A stretch of 64,000 nucleotides of DNA from Micromonospora narathiwatensis (GCF_900089605.1 NZ_LT594324.1:1922001-1986000); one strand, 5' to 3'; shown: positions 1-9,669, counted from the stretch's first letter. Program-made: numbers and translations. The notes: generated by a model from the letters alone, not told the origin.

Positions 1-1010
1 CGCCGCTCAACGGCTCCAGCCCGGTGGTCGGCGCGGTCGGCTACACCATCGGTGGCGGGATCGGCATGCTGGGCCGGCGGTACGGCTTCGCGGCGGACCA
101 CGTACGGGCCGTCGAACTGGTGACCGCCGACGGCCAGGTGCGCCGGCTCACGACGGACCGGGAGCCGGAGCTGTTCTGGGCGGTGCGCGGCGGCAAGGGG
201 AACTTCGGGGTGGTCACCGCGCTGGAGGTCGACCTCTTCCCGGTGGCCCAGCTCTACGGCGGCGGCCTCTACTACGGCGCCGAGGCGGTCCCCGACGCGC
301 TGGCCGCGTACGCCGGGTGGACGGAAACCGTGCCGGACGAGATGACCTCCTCGGTGCTGCTGGTCCAGGTGCCGGACATCGAGGCGGCTCCCGCGCCGCT
401 GCGCGGGCGGTTCGTCATGCACCTGCGGATCGCCTACTGTGGCGCGCCGGAGGAGGGGGAGCGGCTGGTCGAGCCGCTGCGCAAGGCCGCGTCCCCGCTG
501 ATGGACACCCTCGGTGTGCTGCCGTACGAGCGGGTCGGCTCGATCCATCACGAGCCCACCGATCCGGCGGCGAGCTACGGCCGGAACATCGCCCTGCGCG
601 AGCTGGTGCCGGCGGTCGAGGCGTTGCTGGCCGCGGCCGGTCCCGACGCCCACGCGCCGTACGCGGTCGAACTGCGTCACCTCGGTGGGGCGTACGCCCG
701 CCCGCCGGTGGTGCCCAACGCCGTCGGTGGCCGGGACGCCGGCTACAGCGTCTCCTCGATGTCCCTGGTCAACGGCACCGACCTGGAGACCCTGCGCACG
801 GCCCACGAGGGGCTGCACGAGCGCCTGCGGCCGTGGCGTACCGGCGGTGGCCTGCTCAACTTCCTCGGCGTGCACGACGCCACCGAGGCCACCGTGCGGG
901 CCGCCTTCGACCCGGCCGTCCACGAGCAGTTGGCCGCGGTCAAGGCCGTGTACGACCCGGGGAACCTCTTCCGGATCAACCACAACATCCCGCCGCGCGG
1001 CGCGGTGTGA
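1..1010 (+). CDS. BBE-like FAD-linked oxidase, 5' end cut by window edge
   Basis: The reading frame is open to the left edge, so the N-terminus, including any FAD-attachment His/Cys, lies outside the window. What remains (about 335 residues) carries the berberine-bridge-enzyme pattern: a GYTIGGGIG stretch followed by LGRRYG, the VRGGKGNFGVVT segment of the FAD_binding_4 fold, and the C-terminal YDPGNLFRINHNI motif typical of the BBE tail. Family members are secreted or cytoplasmic oxidases that form bonds or oxidise alcohols using covalently bound FAD and oxygen. As the first gene on the + strand of the cluster it is a candidate late-stage oxidase, but the substrate cannot be read from sequence. 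A GTG at 24 lies in frame but is inside the conserved domain and is not the true start. Confidence 0.85.
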   Translation, partial: PLNGSSPVVGAVGYTIGGGIGMLGRRYGFAADHVRAVELVTADGQVRRLTTDREPELFWAVRGGKGNFGVVTALEVDLFPVAQLYGGGLYYGAEAVPDALAAYAGWTETVPDEMTSSVLLVQVPDIEAAPAPLRGRFVMHLRIAYCGAPEEGERLVEPLRKAASPLMDTLGVLPYERVGSIHHEPTDPAASYGRNIALRELVPAVEALLAAAGPDAHAPYAVELRHLGGAYARPPVVPNAVGGRDAGYSVSSMSLVNGTDLETLRTAHEGLHERLRPWRTGGGLLNFLGVHDATEATVRAAFDPAVHEQLAAVKAVYDPGNLFRINHNIPPRGAV

Positions 1011-1623
1011 TGGCCGCTCCGAATTGACGCCGAAACTGTTCACCCCGCATTTCTTGTAGCTTTCGGTGAGGTGTCCGGTAAACGCCGGGCCAAAAAATGT
1101 TTCGGGCAGATGGCACATCCGGTCGTATGCCACATACTCCACATGTGGCGTTTGTCGGAAGCGCGACACCTATATATCATCACCGATGGCTACCCTCTGC
1201 GAGAATGTCCTCGCGCAGAGCAATTTGGGAGTCGTTCGGGAAGCATGCTGCCTGGCAAAGTCTTTTCCGATCCTGGTGATGCCACCGGCATCGGGGGCTG
1301 GCGTCCCGCCGTCGCCACCGCCGCCTTCGTCCCGGTCGACGTCGCCTCAAAAGGAACCGCAGGAACTCAATCACCTACGACCAGAATCGACAAACAGGAT
1401 TCGGCTGTCCACTTCCGGGCGAGACCGTTCCGGCTCACGGGCAGCCTATTCGAACAGCCCATCGAAATGACGCTCGTGGATCAGCCTGGTCGCCTGGCGG
1501 GTCGACTGGTCGGAGCGCGACGAGCGCGGTGGGCGGCAACGATGGTGGTGGTCTGCCGCCGGGCCCACGGGTCGGGTCGCCAATCGGCCCGGGGCTCCGC
1601 GCGGACGCTGGGGGAGGCGTTCG
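1011..1623. other. intergenic region, probable regulatory zone before the SARP gene
   Basis: These 613 bases lie between the BBE-like gene and the SARP regulator. They are noticeably less GC-rich than their surroundings around 1030-1220 and contain no convincing gene. The open frames here are GC-skew shadows with no recognisable protein. The stretch holds an inverted repeat (1129-1149) and a TA-rich run near 1171-1178 that could be a -10 box, with TTGTCG at 1152-1157 as a weak, close -35. This is the likely promoter and operator zone of the downstream regulator. Confidence 0.5.
1129..1149. promoter_or_regulatory. inverted repeat, possible operator
   Basis: GCCACAT, a 7-base spacer, then ATGTGGC form a perfect 7+7 inverted repeat. 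It sits just upstream of a TTGTCG/TATATC promoter-like pair and about 480 bases before the SARP start. The symmetry and AT-richer context suggest a site for a dimeric regulator; which one is unknown. Confidence 0.35.
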
Positions 1624-3576
1624 GTGCGACAACTTCAGGAATCACTGTGCCTGGCCGTGCTCGGCCCCATGCGGGCCTGGCGGCACGGCGACGAGATCAC
1701 GCTGGGCCCGCCCAAACAACGGGCGGTGCTCGGCCTGCTGGCCAGCCGGGTCAACGACGTGGTCGGCTTCGAGGAGATCATCGACGCGGTCTGGGGCAAC
1801 GAGGTCCCGCCAACCGCGGCGAACGGGGTGCACACCTACATCGCCGGCCTGCGCCGGGTCATCGAACCGGGTCGCAGCCGGCGGGACCTGGGCGAGGTCC
1901 TGGTCTCCACCGGTGGCGGGTACGCCCTGTTCATGGACCCGGACGCGCTGGACACGACGCTCTTCGCGGCCGAGGGGCGACGCGCCCGACGGTTGCGCGA
2001 GGCGGGCGACGGCGCGGGCGCGGCGGAGATCTACCACGCCGCGCTGCGCCTCTGGCGCGGCGAGGCGTACTTCGGCGTCCCCGGACCGTTCGCCGCGGTG
2101 GAGCGCACCCGCCTGCACGAGCTGCGGCTCAGCGTGGTGGAGGAGTTGGCCGAACTCCTGCTCGAACTGCACCGGCCGGCGGACGCGGTGACCGTGCTGT
2201 CCGAGGCCGTGGCCAAGGAACCGCTGCGCGAGAAGCTGCGCGGACTGTTGATGCTCTCCCTCTATCGCGGCGGCCGGCAGGCCGACGCGCTGAGCCTGTA
2301 CCGGGAGACCCGGCAGCTGCTCCTGGAGGAGCTGGGCATCGAGCCCGTACCGGAACTCCGCGACCTGCACAACCAGATCCTGGTCGGGCATCCCGACCTG
2401 GACGACCCGGTGCCGGCCGAGCCGACGACCGAGGGCCCGGCCGGGGTCGAACCGCGCCAGGGCGATCTGCGCCGGCCGGCGCAGCTGCCGTGCCGCCCGA
2501 GGGGCTTCGCCGGCCGGGCCGCCGAGCTGGGCCGGCTGCGCGAGCTGGTGGAGCGGGATCAGCGGTGCCCCGGCACGACCACCGTCGCGGTGCTCGAGGG
2601 CGGCGCGGGCACCGGCAAGACGGCGCTCACCGTCGAGCTGGCCCACGAGATCGCCGCCGGTTTCCCGGACGGGCAGCTCTTCGTCGACCTGCGCGGCTCC
2701 GCCCGGGACGGCGGGTCGTTGTCCGCCCTGGACGCCCTCGGCTTCGCGCTGGCCAGCCTGGGCGTCGAGCGGGGACGGGTGCCGGGAGACCTCTCCGCCG
2801 CCAGCGCGCTCTACCGCAGTCTGCTGCACGGCCGGCGGATGCTCGTGGTGCTCGACGACGCGGCGGACGCCGAGCAGGTCCGCCAACTCATCCCCGGTGG
2901 CCCGGCCTGCGTCCTGGTCACCAGCCGGCGCCGGCAGCGCGGGCTGGCCGCGCGGGACGGGGCGTACCGGCTGGCCCTGGGGCCGGTCTCCACGACGGAG
3001 GCCACCGACCTGTTGGCCAACCTGGCCGGTGCCGGTCGGCTGGTGGGCCGCGAGCAGGAGGTCGCCGAGCTCGCGGAACTCTGCGGGCATCTGCCCCTGG
3101 CGTTGCGGATCGCGGCCGGGGCGTTGGCGGCCGAGCCCGGCCTCACCCCGGCCGAACTGGTCCGCCGCTACCGCCTTCCACATACCCGGCTCGACCAGCT
3201 CGCCGTACGCGGTGACGCGAGCACCGACGTGCGGGCGGCGCTGGCCGCGACCTACGACGCCCTGCCCCCCGAGACGGCCCGGGCGTTCCGGATGCTGGGC
3301 TGCTGCCCGAGCACGGCGATCACCACCCAGATGGCGGCGGCCCTCGCCGGGCTGACCCACCCCGAGGCCCACCACCAGCTTCAGGTCCTCGTCGACCACC
3401 ATCTCCTCGACGAGGTGAGCGGCTGCCTGCACCGGTTCCCGCCGCTGGTGCGGATCTACGCCAGCGAGTGCAGCGAGTTGGAGACCCGGGCCAGCCGGAT
3501 GGCGGCCCTGGGCCGGATGCTCGGCCTGCGGCGCCGTGAGGAGAGCGTCCCGCAGTTCGAGGAGACGGCCGCCTGA
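1624..3576 (+). CDS. SARP/AfsR-like transcriptional activator with NB-ARC ATPase domain
   Basis: 650 residues. Residues ~1-95 form an OmpR-type winged-helix DNA-binding domain (LGPMRAWRHGDEITLG, then VGFEEIIDAVWG). Residues ~100-250 form the bacterial transcriptional activator domain (BTAD), ending in LEELGIEPVPELRDLH. An NB-ARC/STAND ATPase follows, with Walker A GGAGTGKTA at ~327-335 and MLVVLDDA as Walker B; a short helical region ends the protein. SARPs bind direct heptameric repeats near -35 boxes and switch on antibiotic clusters. The GTG start at 1624 is supported by GGGGGAGGC about six bases upstream. It is the first of three large ATPase-type regulators in the cluster and probably acts on neighbouring + strand operons. 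Confidence 0.9.
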   Translation: MRQLQESLCLAVLGPMRAWRHGDEITLGPPKQRAVLGLLASRVNDVVGFEEIIDAVWGNEVPPTAANGVHTYIAGLRRVIEPGRSRRDLGEVLVSTGGGYALFMDPDALDTTLFAAEGRRARRLREAGDGAGAAEIYHAALRLWRGEAYFGVPGPFAAVERTRLHELRLSVVEELAELLLELHRPADAVTVLSEAVAKEPLREKLRGLLMLSLYRGGRQADALSLYRETRQLLLEELGIEPVPELRDLHNQILVGHPDLDDPVPAEPTTEGPAGVEPRQGDLRRPAQLPCRPRGFAGRAAELGRLRELVERDQRCPGTTTVAVLEGGAGTGKTALTVELAHEIAAGFPDGQLFVDLRGSARDGGSLSALDALGFALASLGVERGRVPGDLSAASALYRSLLHGRRMLVVLDDAADAEQVRQLIPGGPACVLVTSRRRQRGLAARDGAYRLALGPVSTTEATDLLANLAGAGRLVGREQEVAELAELCGHLPLALRIAAGALAAEPGLTPAELVRRYRLPHTRLDQLAVRGDASTDVRAALAATYDALPPETARAFRMLGCCPSTAITTQMAAALAGLTHPEAHHQLQVLVDHHLLDEVSGCLHRFPPLVRIYASECSELETRASRMAALGRMLGLRRREESVPQFEETAA

Positions 3577-3727
3577 CCGTGACCCCGAGGTGATTCGCCG
3601 GAGTCGTGCAGACATCGACCAGAGAACCTCCAGACCCGTGGCGGCAGACTCGTGGCAGCGGCGGCAGCCCCACCGGCGGCGCCACCCAATGGTCCCGCTC
3701 CCCGACTGCTAGCCATGAGGAGAGTCC

Positions 3728-5098
3728 GTGAGCACGATCGGTAGCCACGCCATCGTCGTAGGTGGCTCAATCGGCGGGTTGGTCGCGGCCACCGCCCTCT
3801 CCCGCCGGTTCGACCGGGTCACCGTCATCGACCGGGACAGCCTGCCGACCGAGCAGGCGCGCGACCGCCGGGGCGTACCGCACGGGATGCACGCGCACGC
3901 GCTGCTGATCAGCGGCCGGCTCGCACTGGAGGAGCTGTACCCGGGCCTGACCGAGGAACTGATCGCGGGTGGCGCGGTGCCCTTCGACCCCGGTGCCGAC
4001 CTGCTGTTCCACCAGATGGGCGCGATGCGGGTCCGGTTCCGGAGCGGCATGCTCGGGATCAGCCAGACCCGCGCGTTCCTGGAACTGACCGTACGCCGGC
4101 GGGTCCTCCGGCTGCCCAACGTGACCGTCCAGGACCGGCTCGCCGTCTCCGGCCTGATCGGAGTCAGCGGCCGGGTCAACGGGGTGGAACTGGACGACGG
4201 CCGTACCCTCGACGCGGACCTCGTGGTGGACGCGACCGGCCGCAGCGGCGGGCGCTCGGACCGCTGGCTGGAGAAGCTCGACTGCCCGGCCCCGGAGAAC
4301 GCCGTCGTCCGGATCGACGTCGGCTACACCAGCCGGTTGTACACCCGCCAGCCCGGCGACCTGCCCGACGGTGCGCTGCTCGCGCTGATGGCGGCGGTGC
4401 CGCCGCACCACAAGAGGGCCGCCGCCGCCTTCGCGGTCGAGGGCAACCGGTGGGTGGTGACCATCGGCGGCTGGCACAAGGATCACGCGCCCGCCGACCC
4501 GGCCGGTTTCCTCGCCTTCGCCGAAGGGCTGCCGTCACCGCACATCGCCCACCTGATCAAGAAGGCGGAGCCGCTCAGCGACATCGAGACGCGCCAGTTC
4601 CCGGCGGCCCGCCGCCGCTACTTCGAGCGCCTCCGCCGACTGCCCGCCGGGTACGTCGCCCTCGGCGACACCATCTGCAGCTTCAACCCCCTCTACGGGC
4701 AGGGCATGACCGCCGCCACGCTGGAGGCGCTCGCCCTCGGCCGGAGCCTCGACAGGTTCGGCAACACCTCGGCCGAGATGGCCCGCCACTACTACCGTGC
4801 CGCCGCGAAGGTACTGGAGACACCCTGGCGGATGGCCACCGGCGGCGACTTCGCGTACCCGGAGACCAGCGGCCCCAGGCCGTTGGGCACCAACCTGGTC
4901 AACCGGTACGCCCGCGAGGCCATGCTCGCCTGCCACGTCTCGCCCGAGGTGCACCGCGTCCTGCTCGACCTGCAGCATCTGCTCGTCCCGCCGTCGGCGC
5001 TGCTGCGGCCGAGCACGGTGGTGCGGTCACTGGTGGCCGCCCGCCGCTCGCCGGCCCGGGCGGCGGTGGCCGCGCAGATCGAAGCGCCCACACCCTGA
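3728..5098 (+). CDS. FAD-dependent monooxygenase/oxidoreductase
   Basis: 456 residues. It has an N-terminal Rossmann dinucleotide motif (VVGGSIGGLVAA, residues ~9-20), the DATGR strand of group A flavoprotein monooxygenases near residue 170, and a second FAD motif ALGDTICSFNPLYGQGMTAA near residue 310. The GVPHGMHAHALL segment is typical of an actinobacterial family loosely related to squalene epoxidase-type enzymes. The expected chemistry is oxygen insertion or oxidation using NAD(P)H, FAD and oxygen; hydroxylation versus epoxidation cannot be told apart here. The GTG at 3728 follows GAGGAG with 5-base spacing. It sits 73 bases before the MFS exporter and is probably co-transcribed with it. 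Confidence 0.85.
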   Translation: MSTIGSHAIVVGGSIGGLVAATALSRRFDRVTVIDRDSLPTEQARDRRGVPHGMHAHALLISGRLALEELYPGLTEELIAGGAVPFDPGADLLFHQMGAMRVRFRSGMLGISQTRAFLELTVRRRVLRLPNVTVQDRLAVSGLIGVSGRVNGVELDDGRTLDADLVVDATGRSGGRSDRWLEKLDCPAPENAVVRIDVGYTSRLYTRQPGDLPDGALLALMAAVPPHHKRAAAAFAVEGNRWVVTIGGWHKDHAPADPAGFLAFAEGLPSPHIAHLIKKAEPLSDIETRQFPAARRRYFERLRRLPAGYVALGDTICSFNPLYGQGMTAATLEALALGRSLDRFGNTSAEMARHYYRAAAKVLETPWRMATGGDFAYPETSGPRPLGTNLVNRYAREAMLACHVSPEVHRVLLDLQHLLVPPSALLRPSTVVRSLVAARRSPARAAVAAQIEAPTP

Positions 5099-5182
5099 GC
5101 CCTCCCGAACGGGGCGGGCGGCCTGGCGCCGGCCCGACCACCGGTCGCCGGCCAGACCGTCCACCGTCGAGTGAGGAGCCCC

Positions 5183-6514
5183 GTGCCACCGTCGACTCCG
5201 CCCCGGCCGCGACGCTGGTGGGCACTGGCCGCGGTGGTGGCCTGCCTGCTGTTGATCGGTCTCGACACCACGACCGTCTTCCTGGCACTGCCGGAGCTGA
5301 TGACCGCGCTTCCCGCGTCGGCCGGTCAGCTCCAGGGCGTCTTCGTCGCGTACCTGCTCGCCTTCGGCCTGCTGATGATGCCGCTCGGGGCCCTCGCCGA
5401 CCGCCTGGGCCGGCGGCGCGTCCTGCTGGCGGGGTTGCTGCTCTTCGGGCTCGGCGCGGCCGGCGCGGCGCTGGCGACGAACGTCTCCGCGTTGCTGCTC
5501 GCCCGCGCCGGCATGGGGCTCGGCGCCGCGGTGATCATGCCGACCGCGATGGCCATGCTGCCGGTGCTCTTCCCGCCGGCGGAACGGGCCCGCGCGTTCG
5601 CGGCCGCCTCCGCCGCGGTCAGCCTCGGGCTCTGCCTCGGTCCGCTGGTCGCCGGCGCGCTGCTGCAACGGTACTGGTGGGGCTCGGTCTTCCTGGTGGA
5701 CGTGCCGATCGTGCTGGTGGCCGCGGCGCTCGTGCTGGCGCTGTTCCCCGAGTCGCGGGCGCCTCGTCCGACTGCCCGCGCCGGCCGTCGACCGAGCCGC
5801 CCCGTGGTGGTGCTGGCGCTGGTCTACGTGCTGATGACCGGGTTCCTGTTCGTGCTGACCCCGTACCTCGACGGCGTCGGCTCCGCCCGCGGGCTGGCGG
5901 CCGGCGTACGGCTGCTGCCGCTGGTCGGGGCGCTGCTGGTCGGCGCGGCGCTCGGCGAGCGGCTCGGCACGCGGGTCGGACCCCGGATACCCGCGGTGGG
6001 CGGCGCCCTCCTGCTCGCGGTCGGCCTGGCCGTCTTCGCCACCGTCGGCACCGCCACCGCCGCCGCCCGGGTCACCACCGGTCTGGTCGTGGTCGGGGCC
6101 GGCCTCGGCGCGATGCTCACCACGGCGCTCCGGGCCGCCACCGCGGACGCGCCCGACGACCTGCTCGGCGTGGTCCGGTGGACCACCGCCGTCCGCCAGG
6201 TCGCCGGGGCGGTCGGCGTGGTCCTGGCCGGTACGACGCTGAGCCTGGTGTACCGGGACCACCCGTCGGCGATCGGCGCGCATCTGGGCGTCGCCCTGAA
6301 CGACGCGGACGCGGCCGGCCCCGCCGGCGCCGGACTGCGTTCGGCCGCCCGGCTGGCCTATCTGGACGGTCTGCACGCGGCCGTGCTGGTGGGCGCGGGG
6401 CTGGCGCTGCTCGCGGCCGGGCTCGCCGCCACCGGCCGGTTCGGGCCACCCGCCGACCGTCCGGCCCGGGCACCACGGCGGCCCGCGTCGGCCGTCGCGG
6501 ACCGATCCGCCTGA
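5183..6514 (+). CDS. MFS drug exporter (DHA2/EmrB-QacA type)
   Basis: 443 residues, almost entirely hydrophobic, with roughly 12-14 membrane segments. It contains the MFS motif between TM2 and TM3 (GALADRLGRRRVLLAG) and the motif C-like run SLGLCLGPLVAGALL. Proteins of this type expel hydrophobic drugs by proton antiport. I prefer the GTG at 5183, preceded by GAGGAG at 5173-5178, over the in-frame GTG at 5171, which overlaps that ribosome-binding site. The C-terminus is a short Arg/Pro-rich cytoplasmic tail. Position next to a monooxygenase and upstream of a halogenase suggests export of the cluster product or an intermediate. Confidence 0.88.
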   Translation: MPPSTPPRPRRWWALAAVVACLLLIGLDTTTVFLALPELMTALPASAGQLQGVFVAYLLAFGLLMMPLGALADRLGRRRVLLAGLLLFGLGAAGAALATNVSALLLARAGMGLGAAVIMPTAMAMLPVLFPPAERARAFAAASAAVSLGLCLGPLVAGALLQRYWWGSVFLVDVPIVLVAAALVLALFPESRAPRPTARAGRRPSRPVVVLALVYVLMTGFLFVLTPYLDGVGSARGLAAGVRLLPLVGALLVGAALGERLGTRVGPRIPAVGGALLLAVGLAVFATVGTATAAARVTTGLVVVGAGLGAMLTTALRAATADAPDDLLGVVRWTTAVRQVAGAVGVVLAGTTLSLVYRDHPSAIGAHLGVALNDADAAGPAGAGLRSAARLAYLDGLHAAVLVGAGLALLAAGLAATGRFGPPADRPARAPRRPASAVADRSA

Positions 6515-7055
6515 CGCTGCCCTGGTGCCGTCTGGAAGGCGGTAGCCGCCGGAGGTCTGGCCGGCCGGGCCGCCGGACCGGGCGGGCCACAGCCGGCCCT
6601 TCCGGGCCGGTGATCGCGTATCGGTGCGGTGCCGTTTCGGGCCGGGCCGACCCTATCGCCGGTCCCGTCCACGGGATCTGGTTCGGGTGGACGGACACCC
6701 GGGTCCCGCCGGCTGGGATTCGCCGGGCCGATCGGCGAGCGGCGTCCCCAACCCGGGCAAGGGTGCAACGGCACCGGGTCGATGCGCGCTGACCTGCACC
6801 GACGCCGGTGGTCGCCACGGTTCGGGCGGGGTGTCGGCGACGCCCCGACCGATGCCGACCAGCCGCCGAGCGGGTGGCGGCGTCCATCGAGAGACGCCGT
6901 TAAGACCGCATCCAGAGGGTCTGCAGAGCCGTTTCCGCAGACTGGCGTGGCGCACCCCGGGGACCCGCTCGTGCGACCGCGGGGGCCGGTCGTCAGGCAT
7001 CGGTCCTCCCGGGGCGCCCGCCCCCTTCCGTGGCCCGATTAAGGGAGAGTTGCGA
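6515..7055. other. intergenic region upstream of halogenase 1
   Basis: 541 bases without a convincing gene. A frame open upstream of the halogenase through this region lacks any recognisable protein. The zone contains a short hairpin (CCGGCCC, four-base loop, GGGCCGG at 6593-6610) that may end the MFS transcript. A weak inverted repeat GTCTGC/GCAGAC lies at 6919-6942. A promoter for the halogenase gene must lie here, but no clear -35/-10 pair stands out. Confidence 0.45.
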
Positions 7056-8333
7056 ATGTCGTCCAATCTCTACGGAATCCCAGGCGACTTCGACGTCGTC
7101 GTCATCGGTGGCGGCCCCGCCGGCGCCACCCTCTCGGCGCTGCTGAGCGAGCGCGGCCGGCGAGTCCTCGTCCTGGACCGCGAGCGCTTCCCGCGCTACC
7201 ACATCGGGGAGTCGCTCATCCCCGGCTTCATGCGCCCCATGGAGGAGCTGAAGCTCCTCGACCGGCTGGAGCAGCGCGGCTTCGAGAAGAAGCACGGCGG
7301 CACGCTCGTCTGGGGCGCGCAGAAGATCCCGTGGGGCTTCTCGTTCATCGAGGGCGGCCCGTACAGCTACTCGTACCACGTCCGGCGGGCCGACCTGGAC
7401 TCGCTGATCCTGGACCGGTCGCGGGAACTGGGCACGCACGTGATCGAGGAGGCCACGGTCAAGGAGGCCATCGAGGAGGACGGCCGGATCGTCGGCGTGC
7501 GCTACACGATCCGCGGCTCCGAGGAGGTCCAGGAGGCCCGGGCGGCGCTGGTGGTGGACGCCTCCGGCCAGGCCCGCGTACTCGGTCGCAAGCTGACCAA
7601 CGTGAACTGGCACGAGGACATGCGCAACGTCGCGGTCTGGACGTACTTCGACAACGCGGCCCGGCTCCCCGGTGACGAGTACACCAACATCCTCATCGAG
7701 GGTCTGGAGGGTGGCTGGTTCTGGGGCATCCCGATCGACAAGGGCACGATGAGCGTCGGCTACGTCACCGCGTCCGCCGCCGCAGCCGCCGCCGACGACT
7801 CCCTGGAGGACCTGTTCCGGACCCAGCTCGCCCGCTCCAGCCAGCTCAAGGAGCTGCTGCGGGACGCGCGTCAGTCCAGCGGGTTCCGGTCCGCCCGGGA
7901 CTGGTCGTACACCTGCGACCGGTTCTACGGCCCGGGTTGGGCGCTGGTCGGCGACGCCGCCGCCTTCGTCGACCCGCTCTTCTCCACCGGGGTGGCGCTG
8001 GCCACCCTGGCCGGCAGCGCCCTGTCGAAGATCGTCGACAAGGTGCTGGAGCACCCGGAGATCGAGGAGGCCGCGCTGGAGCGGTACGCGACCGCGTACC
8101 GGGCGTTCTTCGACGAGATCCGCACGTTCGTCGGGAAGTTCTACGACCGGACGAAGTACAAGGAGTTCTACTGGGAGCAGGCCCAGACGATCGTCGACCC
8201 GAACCGCGAGCGCGACCCGCGGGAGGACTTCGTCACCCTGGTCTCCGGTCTCAGCGGCCGCCACCCGCTGTTCAACATCAGCGTCGACGACCTCATCGCC
8301 GAGCGCGCGGCGACCGCCCCGGTCGGAGCCTGA
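7056..8333 (+). CDS. FAD-dependent halogenase 1
   Basis: 425 residues. It carries the FAD motif GGGPAGATLS (residues ~15-24), the GESLIP flavin-strap segment, and the halogenase signature WFWGIP near residues 220-225 (consensus WxWxIP). Lys78 and Lys79 in EKKHGG lie where flavin-dependent halogenases keep the catalytic Lys that carries hypohalite. The length and GDAAAFVDPLFSTGVALA segment match the shorter class that acts on carrier-bound or polyketide-type aromatic/pyrrole substrates, rather than free tryptophan; that assignment is inference. The ATG at 7056 is preceded by AAGGGAGAG. It needs FADH2, probably from the flavin reductase at 33423. A strong hairpin follows immediately. Confidence 0.9.
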   Translation: MSSNLYGIPGDFDVVVIGGGPAGATLSALLSERGRRVLVLDRERFPRYHIGESLIPGFMRPMEELKLLDRLEQRGFEKKHGGTLVWGAQKIPWGFSFIEGGPYSYSYHVRRADLDSLILDRSRELGTHVIEEATVKEAIEEDGRIVGVRYTIRGSEEVQEARAALVVDASGQARVLGRKLTNVNWHEDMRNVAVWTYFDNAARLPGDEYTNILIEGLEGGWFWGIPIDKGTMSVGYVTASAAAAAADDSLEDLFRTQLARSSQLKELLRDARQSSGFRSARDWSYTCDRFYGPGWALVGDAAAFVDPLFSTGVALATLAGSALSKIVDKVLEHPEIEEAALERYATAYRAFFDEIRTFVGKFYDRTKYKEFYWEQAQTIVDPNRERDPREDFVTLVSGLSGRHPLFNISVDDLIAERAATAPVGA

Positions 8334-8338
8334 CCTGT

Positions 8339-8370
8339 CACGCGGCAGCCGCCCCGGCGGCTGCCGCGTG
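8339..8370 (+). terminator. hairpin terminator after halogenase 1
   Basis: A perfect 15-bp inverted repeat (CACGCGGCAGCCGCC and its complement) with a two-base loop begins five bases after the halogenase stop. There is no T-run, which is common for actinobacterial terminators. It would separate the halogenase from the antiporter gene or weaken read-through. Confidence 0.7.
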
Positions 8371-8398
8371 GCCCCGTACCGGAACTGAATGGGGCCTC

Positions 8399-9658
8399 AT
8401 GACCAGCCACACGATCCAGATGTTGTTCGTCGACCTGGCGTTGATCCTGCTGCTCGCCCGTGGGTTCGGCGTGCTCGCCGTCCGGCTGGGGCAGCCGCCG
8501 GTGGTCGGTGAGATCTTCGCCGGGATCTTGCTCGGGCCCACGCTGTTCGCGGGCTGGATCGCCGAGACGCTCTTCCCGCTGCCGGTCCGGCCGCTGTTGT
8601 CCGGCATGGCCGACGTCGGGGTGGCCCTGTTCATGTTCGTGGTCGGCCTCGAACTGGAACGCGGCATGCTGCGCGGGATGGGTCGTAGCACCGCCGTGGT
8701 GGCGGCCGGCTCCACGCTGCTGCCCTTCGGTCTCGGCCTCGGGCTCGGCTGGTACCTGCTGCGTGGCCACGGCTCCGGGGACGTGGCCGCCTTCGTGATC
8801 TTCATCGGCCTGTCGGTCTCGGTGACCGCGTTCCCGGTGCTGGCGCGCATCATCGCCGACCGGGGGCTGGCCCGGACCACCGTCGGCACCTTCGCGCTGG
8901 CCACCGCCGCCGTGGTGGACGTGGTGGCCTGGGTCGCCCTGGCCGCCGTACAGGCGTCCATCGGCGGTGAGGACGGGCACTGGCGGGTACTGCTGCTCGT
9001 GCCGTACGTCGCGGTGATGTTCCTGGTCGTCCGCCCGCTGTTGGGCCGGCTGCTGGCCGGCGGCGATCCGGCGAGTCCGCTCAGCGTCCCCCGGCTCGCC
9101 GCCGTGCTCAGCGGCGCCCTGCTGTCGGCGGCGGCCACCGAGGCGATGGGGATGCACTTCATCTTCGGCGCGTTCCTGTTCGGCCTGGTGATCCCGACCG
9201 GTGGCGCGGTGGAGCGCGGCGAGACCATCCAGCGGCAGACCGGCCAGCTCACCGCCCTGCTGCTCCCGGTCTACTTCGTGGTGGCCGGGCTCAAGGTGGA
9301 CCTCCGTGGACTGGGACTGGACGGGCTGCTGGACTTCGGCGTGATCCTGCTGGTGGCGGTCGCCGGCAAGCTCGGCGGCAGCTATCTGGCGGCGCGGCTG
9401 CAGGGGGTGCCGGCCCGCGCGTCGCTGGCCCTGGGAACGTTGCTGAACACCCGGGGCCTCACCGAGCTGATCATCCTGGGCGTCGGCCTGCGGATCGGGC
9501 TGCTCGACGGCTCCCTCTATTCGCTGATGGTCGTCATGGCGCTGGTCACCACGGCGATGACCGGCCCGATGCTCGCCTGGATCTACCGCCGGCCGGTGGA
9601 GATCGCCATCCCGGGGAGGGCGTCGGACCTGGTGCCGGCGGCCCGGTCGTCGGCATAG
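8399..9658 (+). CDS. cation:proton antiporter (Na+/H+ exchanger family)
   Basis: 419 residues with about 12 predicted membrane helices spread along the whole length. It contains the CPA2-type features QPPVVGEIFAGILLGPTLF at the N-terminus, VGLELERGML, and SVSVTAFPVLARIIADRGL, the unwound-helix region where the ion site lies. No C-terminal RCK/TrkA domain is present. Such antiporters are often found in actinomycete antibiotic clusters, including enediyne and polyether ones, with roles in resistance or pH balance that are rarely proven. The ATG at 8399 follows GGGGCCTC, a weak ribosome-binding site. It sits nine bases before the LAL regulator, so the two are probably co-transcribed. Confidence 0.88.
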   Translation: MTSHTIQMLFVDLALILLLARGFGVLAVRLGQPPVVGEIFAGILLGPTLFAGWIAETLFPLPVRPLLSGMADVGVALFMFVVGLELERGMLRGMGRSTAVVAAGSTLLPFGLGLGLGWYLLRGHGSGDVAAFVIFIGLSVSVTAFPVLARIIADRGLARTTVGTFALATAAVVDVVAWVALAAVQASIGGEDGHWRVLLLVPYVAVMFLVVRPLLGRLLAGGDPASPLSVPRLAAVLSGALLSAAATEAMGMHFIFGAFLFGLVIPTGGAVERGETIQRQTGQLTALLLPVYFVVAGLKVDLRGLGLDGLLDFGVILLVAVAGKLGGSYLAARLQGVPARASLALGTLLNTRGLTELIILGVGLRIGLLDGSLYSLMVVMALVTTAMTGPMLAWIYRRPVEIAIPGRASDLVPAARSSA

Positions 9659-9669
9659 GAGGAGAAGTG

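Noticed and set aside
1066..1470. Possible gene in the gap before the SARP gene
   Set aside because: No family resemblance, poor codon positions and overlap with promoter-like sequence; treated as intergenic.
1642..3615. Long antisense open frame opposite the SARP gene
   Set aside because: Composition-driven frame in GC-rich DNA; Gln/Arg/Gly-rich with no domain, while the opposite strand encodes a complete conserved protein. The same applies to long frames opposite or out of frame with most genes (for example 9583-12813, 14276-17902, 26485-30297, 41809-45633).
6624..7055. N-terminal extension of halogenase 1
   Set aside because: The frame is open, but the protein would gain 144 Arg/Pro-rich residues with no homology, while ATG 7056 has a good ribosome-binding site and starts right at the halogenase fold.
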